NCBI RefSeq assembly: GCF_025602895.1
Contig: NW_026516217.1
Location: 806,001 to 870,000 of the forward strand
Reading direction: 5' to 3'
DNA: 64,000 nucleotides
Source: Polychytrium aggregatum
Lineage: Eukaryota > Chytridiomycota > Chytridiomycetes > Polychytriales
The position numbers and the translations under genes were made by a program. Numbering within the stretch: position 1 is the first letter of the stretch; the number at the start of each line of letters is the position of its first letter. Positions 62,076 through 64,000 of the stretch are shown in pieces. The notes beneath the pieces were generated by a model that did not search any database, was not told the DNA's origin, and worked only from the letters and a program-made list of their open reading frames with translations.

Positions 62076-62427
62076 CTATCTCCTCCTTAAACTACGGCGT
62101 GTTCCATCTTGAGTTCTCCTGGGGCCAGGCTTGTCTGGGTAGCGTCGGTGGTACTCCGCGGCCACCGTTGGGGCAAAGACAATGTCGGCGGGCTCCCAAC
62201 TTCGATCGGTGACCGGGTAGCCTTTCCAATTGATGAGATAGTGCAGCTTTCCGCGCACGAACTTGGAGTCTAAGATCTCTTCGACCTCCCACTCCAAGTT
62301 CCCATCGATGACCACCGCAGGGGGCGGCGCTTGCACCCGACCCGGAAACGAGTTCTTCTTGTAGGGCTCAAGAAGAGACACATGGAACACCGGGTGAACC
62401 TTTATGTCCTTTGGCAAGTCCAGGCGG
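62076..62427 (-). pseudogene. Gy4-b pol 3' end fragment
   Basis: About 117 codons, RLDLPKDIKVHPVFHVSLLE through the chromodomain to RRSLRRR, nearly identical to the end of Gy4-a pol with scattered substitutions. It is truncated by the Gy5 LTR at 62428; GGCGG (62423-62427) would be the duplicated target. The rest of this copy lies outside the window. Confidence 0.92.
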
Positions 62428-62812
62428 TGTGAGGACCACGACAAGCAACGACACTGGACGACCAGGTGCTTGGCGAACAACGATAAGCTATATTACGACT
62501 TATCAGATAACAACAAGAGTTGTTCGAACTGAAGATACAAAATGGGTGCAAGAAAGGAGGGGCTTTATAGCCAAGAGGGAAACCGAAGGGCGAAAGTGGG
62601 CGAGAAGGGTGGAGCGACAAACGAGGGACGAGAAGGGGGTGCGAGGGAGGCGGAGCATCCAGCGAGAGGGGCGAAGCACAGCGCAGTCGGAGGCGAAGTA
62701 AGAGTCATCGGCGCCAGCCAATCAGGGAATACACGCCAAGACAAACAAACATGACTCACGGTGCATCACGCGCAGCAGTCCACACGTGTTCCCAACGTGC
62801 ATGATCATCACA
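62428..62812 (-). repeat. Gy5 3' LTR
   Basis: 385 bp. On the minus strand it starts TGTGATGATCATGC and ends GTCCTCACA, with AATATAGC and a TATAAAGCCCC-type TATA box. The purine tract GGGGAGGGGATGA adjoins it. Its partner LTR is beyond the window. Confidence 0.85.
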
Positions 62813-64000
62813 TCATCCCCTCCCCAAACTACGGCCACTCCTACGAACAATAAGTCCAGGCTTGTCGGGGTACCGGCGGTGGAAGTCGGCTATCTTGTCG
62901 GGAGCGTTAACGTAGTTGGCGGGCTCCCAGCTGCGATGATCAGTCGAGTAGCCCTTCCAATCAACGAAATAGCTCAACTTACCGCGGACCAGCTTGGAGT
63001 CGAGGATCTCCTGAACTTCATACTCCAAGTGGTCGTCGACGCGGACTGGCGGAGGAGGGTCTTGGATGCGGCCGGGGAGGGTGTTCGACTTGTGGGGCTC
63101 GAGGAGGGAGACATGGAACACCGGATGGATCTTGAGATCCTTGGGAAGGTCGAGGCGGAAGGCGAGGGAACCGATGGCTTCGACGATCTTGTAGGGTCCG
63201 ATGCGCTGGTAGTCCAACTTCTTGCTTGGACGGGTGGTCTTGATGTTGCGTGTTAGGACCCAGACTTGATCGCCAGGAGCGAACTTGGGAGCGTCGGACT
63301 TGTGGGCATCCGCAAAGCGCTTGTAGTCCGCCTTGGCCTTCTCGAGGTTCTCCTTCAGCAACGCCAAGTTGTGCTGAAGGTGTTCGACTCGGTCGGTCGC
63401 GGAGGGGACATCGAGACTGGAAGGAAGGACCGGAGACTCGAATCGAGGGTTGAAGCCGTAAGTCGCCAGGAACGGGGAGGCCTTGGTCGAGGTGTGCTCG
63501 AGGTTGTTGTATGAGAACTCGGCGAGCGGGAGCAGCATCGCCCAGTCATCCTGCTGGTACGAGGTGTAGCAGCGGAGATGCTGGTTGATGACTTGGTTGA
63601 CCCGCTCAGTCTGTCCATCGGTTTGGGGATGGAACGCCGTGGACAGACTGGTCTTGATGCCGAGTTCCGAGCACAGGGCCTGCCAGAACCGCGAGGTGAA
63701 CTGGCTTCCTCGGTCCGAGACGATGTTGTCCGGGAGACCGTGGAGGCGGAAGATGTTGTCGAGGAACAGCGACGCTGTTTCCTCGGCACTTGGGAGGGAC
63801 CGACAGGGAAGGAAGTGGGCCATCTTGGTCAGGCTATCGACGACGACAAAGATGCAAGTCTTGCCGTTGGACTCGGGGAGGTCGGTGATAAAGTCCATCG
63901 TCACCAGAGACCAGGGTCGCGATGCCGTCGGGAGGGGCTGCAAGTATCCAAACGGCTTATGTCGAGGGACTTTCGAGCGTGCACAAGTGTCGCACGTCGA
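62813..64000 (-). CDS. Gy5 Pol, C-terminal part (integrase-chromodomain), runs off the window
   Basis: The frame is open from the window edge (CARSKVPRHKPFG, after the integrase finger) through core motifs MDFITDLPES, SDRGSQFTS and TDGQTERVN. The integrase C-terminal GDQVWVLTRNIKTTRPS and HPVFHVSLLEPHK come next, then a chromodomain YEVQEILDSKLVRGKLSYF with WEPANYV, and the end RRSGRSLGRG. It is closest in layout and wording to Gy4 but has its own LTR and many substitutions, so it is a related family. N-terminal domains and gag are outside the window. Confidence 0.93.
   Translation of the reverse strand, partial: STCDTCARSKVPRHKPFGYLQPLPTASRPWSLVTMDFITDLPESNGKTCIFVVVDSLTKMAHFLPCRSLPSAEETASLFLDNIFRLHGLPDNIVSDRGSQFTSRFWQALCSELGIKTSLSTAFHPQTDGQTERVNQVINQHLRCYTSYQQDDWAMLLPLAEFSYNNLEHTSTKASPFLATYGFNPRFESPVLPSSLDVPSATDRVEHLQHNLALLKENLEKAKADYKRFADAHKSDAPKFAPGDQVWVLTRNIKTTRPSKKLDYQRIGPYKIVEAIGSLAFRLDLPKDLKIHPVFHVSLLEPHKSNTLPGRIQDPPPPVRVDDHLEYEVQEILDSKLVRGKLSYFVDWKGYSTDHRSWEPANYVNAPDKIADFHRRYPDKPGLIVRRSGRSLGRG

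Overview
The window looks like nuclear DNA from a fungus. Its host genes carry short GT-AG introns, its NACHT/WD40 immune-type receptors are of the kind expanded in fungi, and more than half of it is Ty3/gypsy retrotransposon with C-terminal chromodomains. TIR domains are rare in Dikarya, so an early-diverging fungus such as a chytrid is my preferred but unproven guess. No sequence search was possible; every family call rests on motifs read by eye.

Layout. 15-3519 (minus) is a nine-exon gene for a MIT-domain/coiled-coil protein resembling NRBF2/Atg38. 3520-5200 is low-complexity DNA, including about 1 kb of strongly G/T-biased sequence with a telomere-like TTAGGT run. 5232-24330 holds a head-to-head inverted pair of NLR-type receptors. 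NLR1 (minus, 6199-11839) reads membrane anchor-SAM-SAM-TIR-NACHT-11 WD40. NLR2 (plus, 18813-23438) reads SAM-TIR-NACHT-6 WD40-coiled coil. Their TIR C-terminal halves, NACHT, WD40 domains and downstream DNA (including a matching 112-codon ORF) are closely related, while their N-termini have diverged. Between them lie an F-box-like ORF and a small gene split by an intact two-ORF LINE (13208-18551). The LINE is flanked by a 7-bp duplication, and removing it together with one copy of that duplication restores the small gene's frame.

From 25053 to the end the DNA is a retrotransposon nest. The host is a minus-strand Ty3/gypsy element, Gy2, whose pol is cut into four in-frame pieces. Inserted into it are Gy1-a (in its LTR), a solo LTR, Gy3, Gy1-d and Gy4-a/Gy4-b. 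Gy1-a contains Gy1-b in its own LTR, and Gy1-b contains Gy1-c in its pol. Gy4-b contains Gy5, which runs off the window. Most joints show 5-bp target duplications that fix the order of insertion. The exception is Gy1-c, flanked by a 30-bp duplication.

Functional themes. The receptors combine a SARM1-like SAM-TIR module, with the catalytic glutamate retained, with a NACHT switch and a hypervariable WD40 sensor. This suggests an NAD-consuming cell-death or incompatibility receptor. Three unrelated gypsy families (Gy1, Gy3, Gy4) each carry the same minus-1 frameshift signal: GGGAAAC followed 5-8 nt later by a stem-loop at the gag stop codon.
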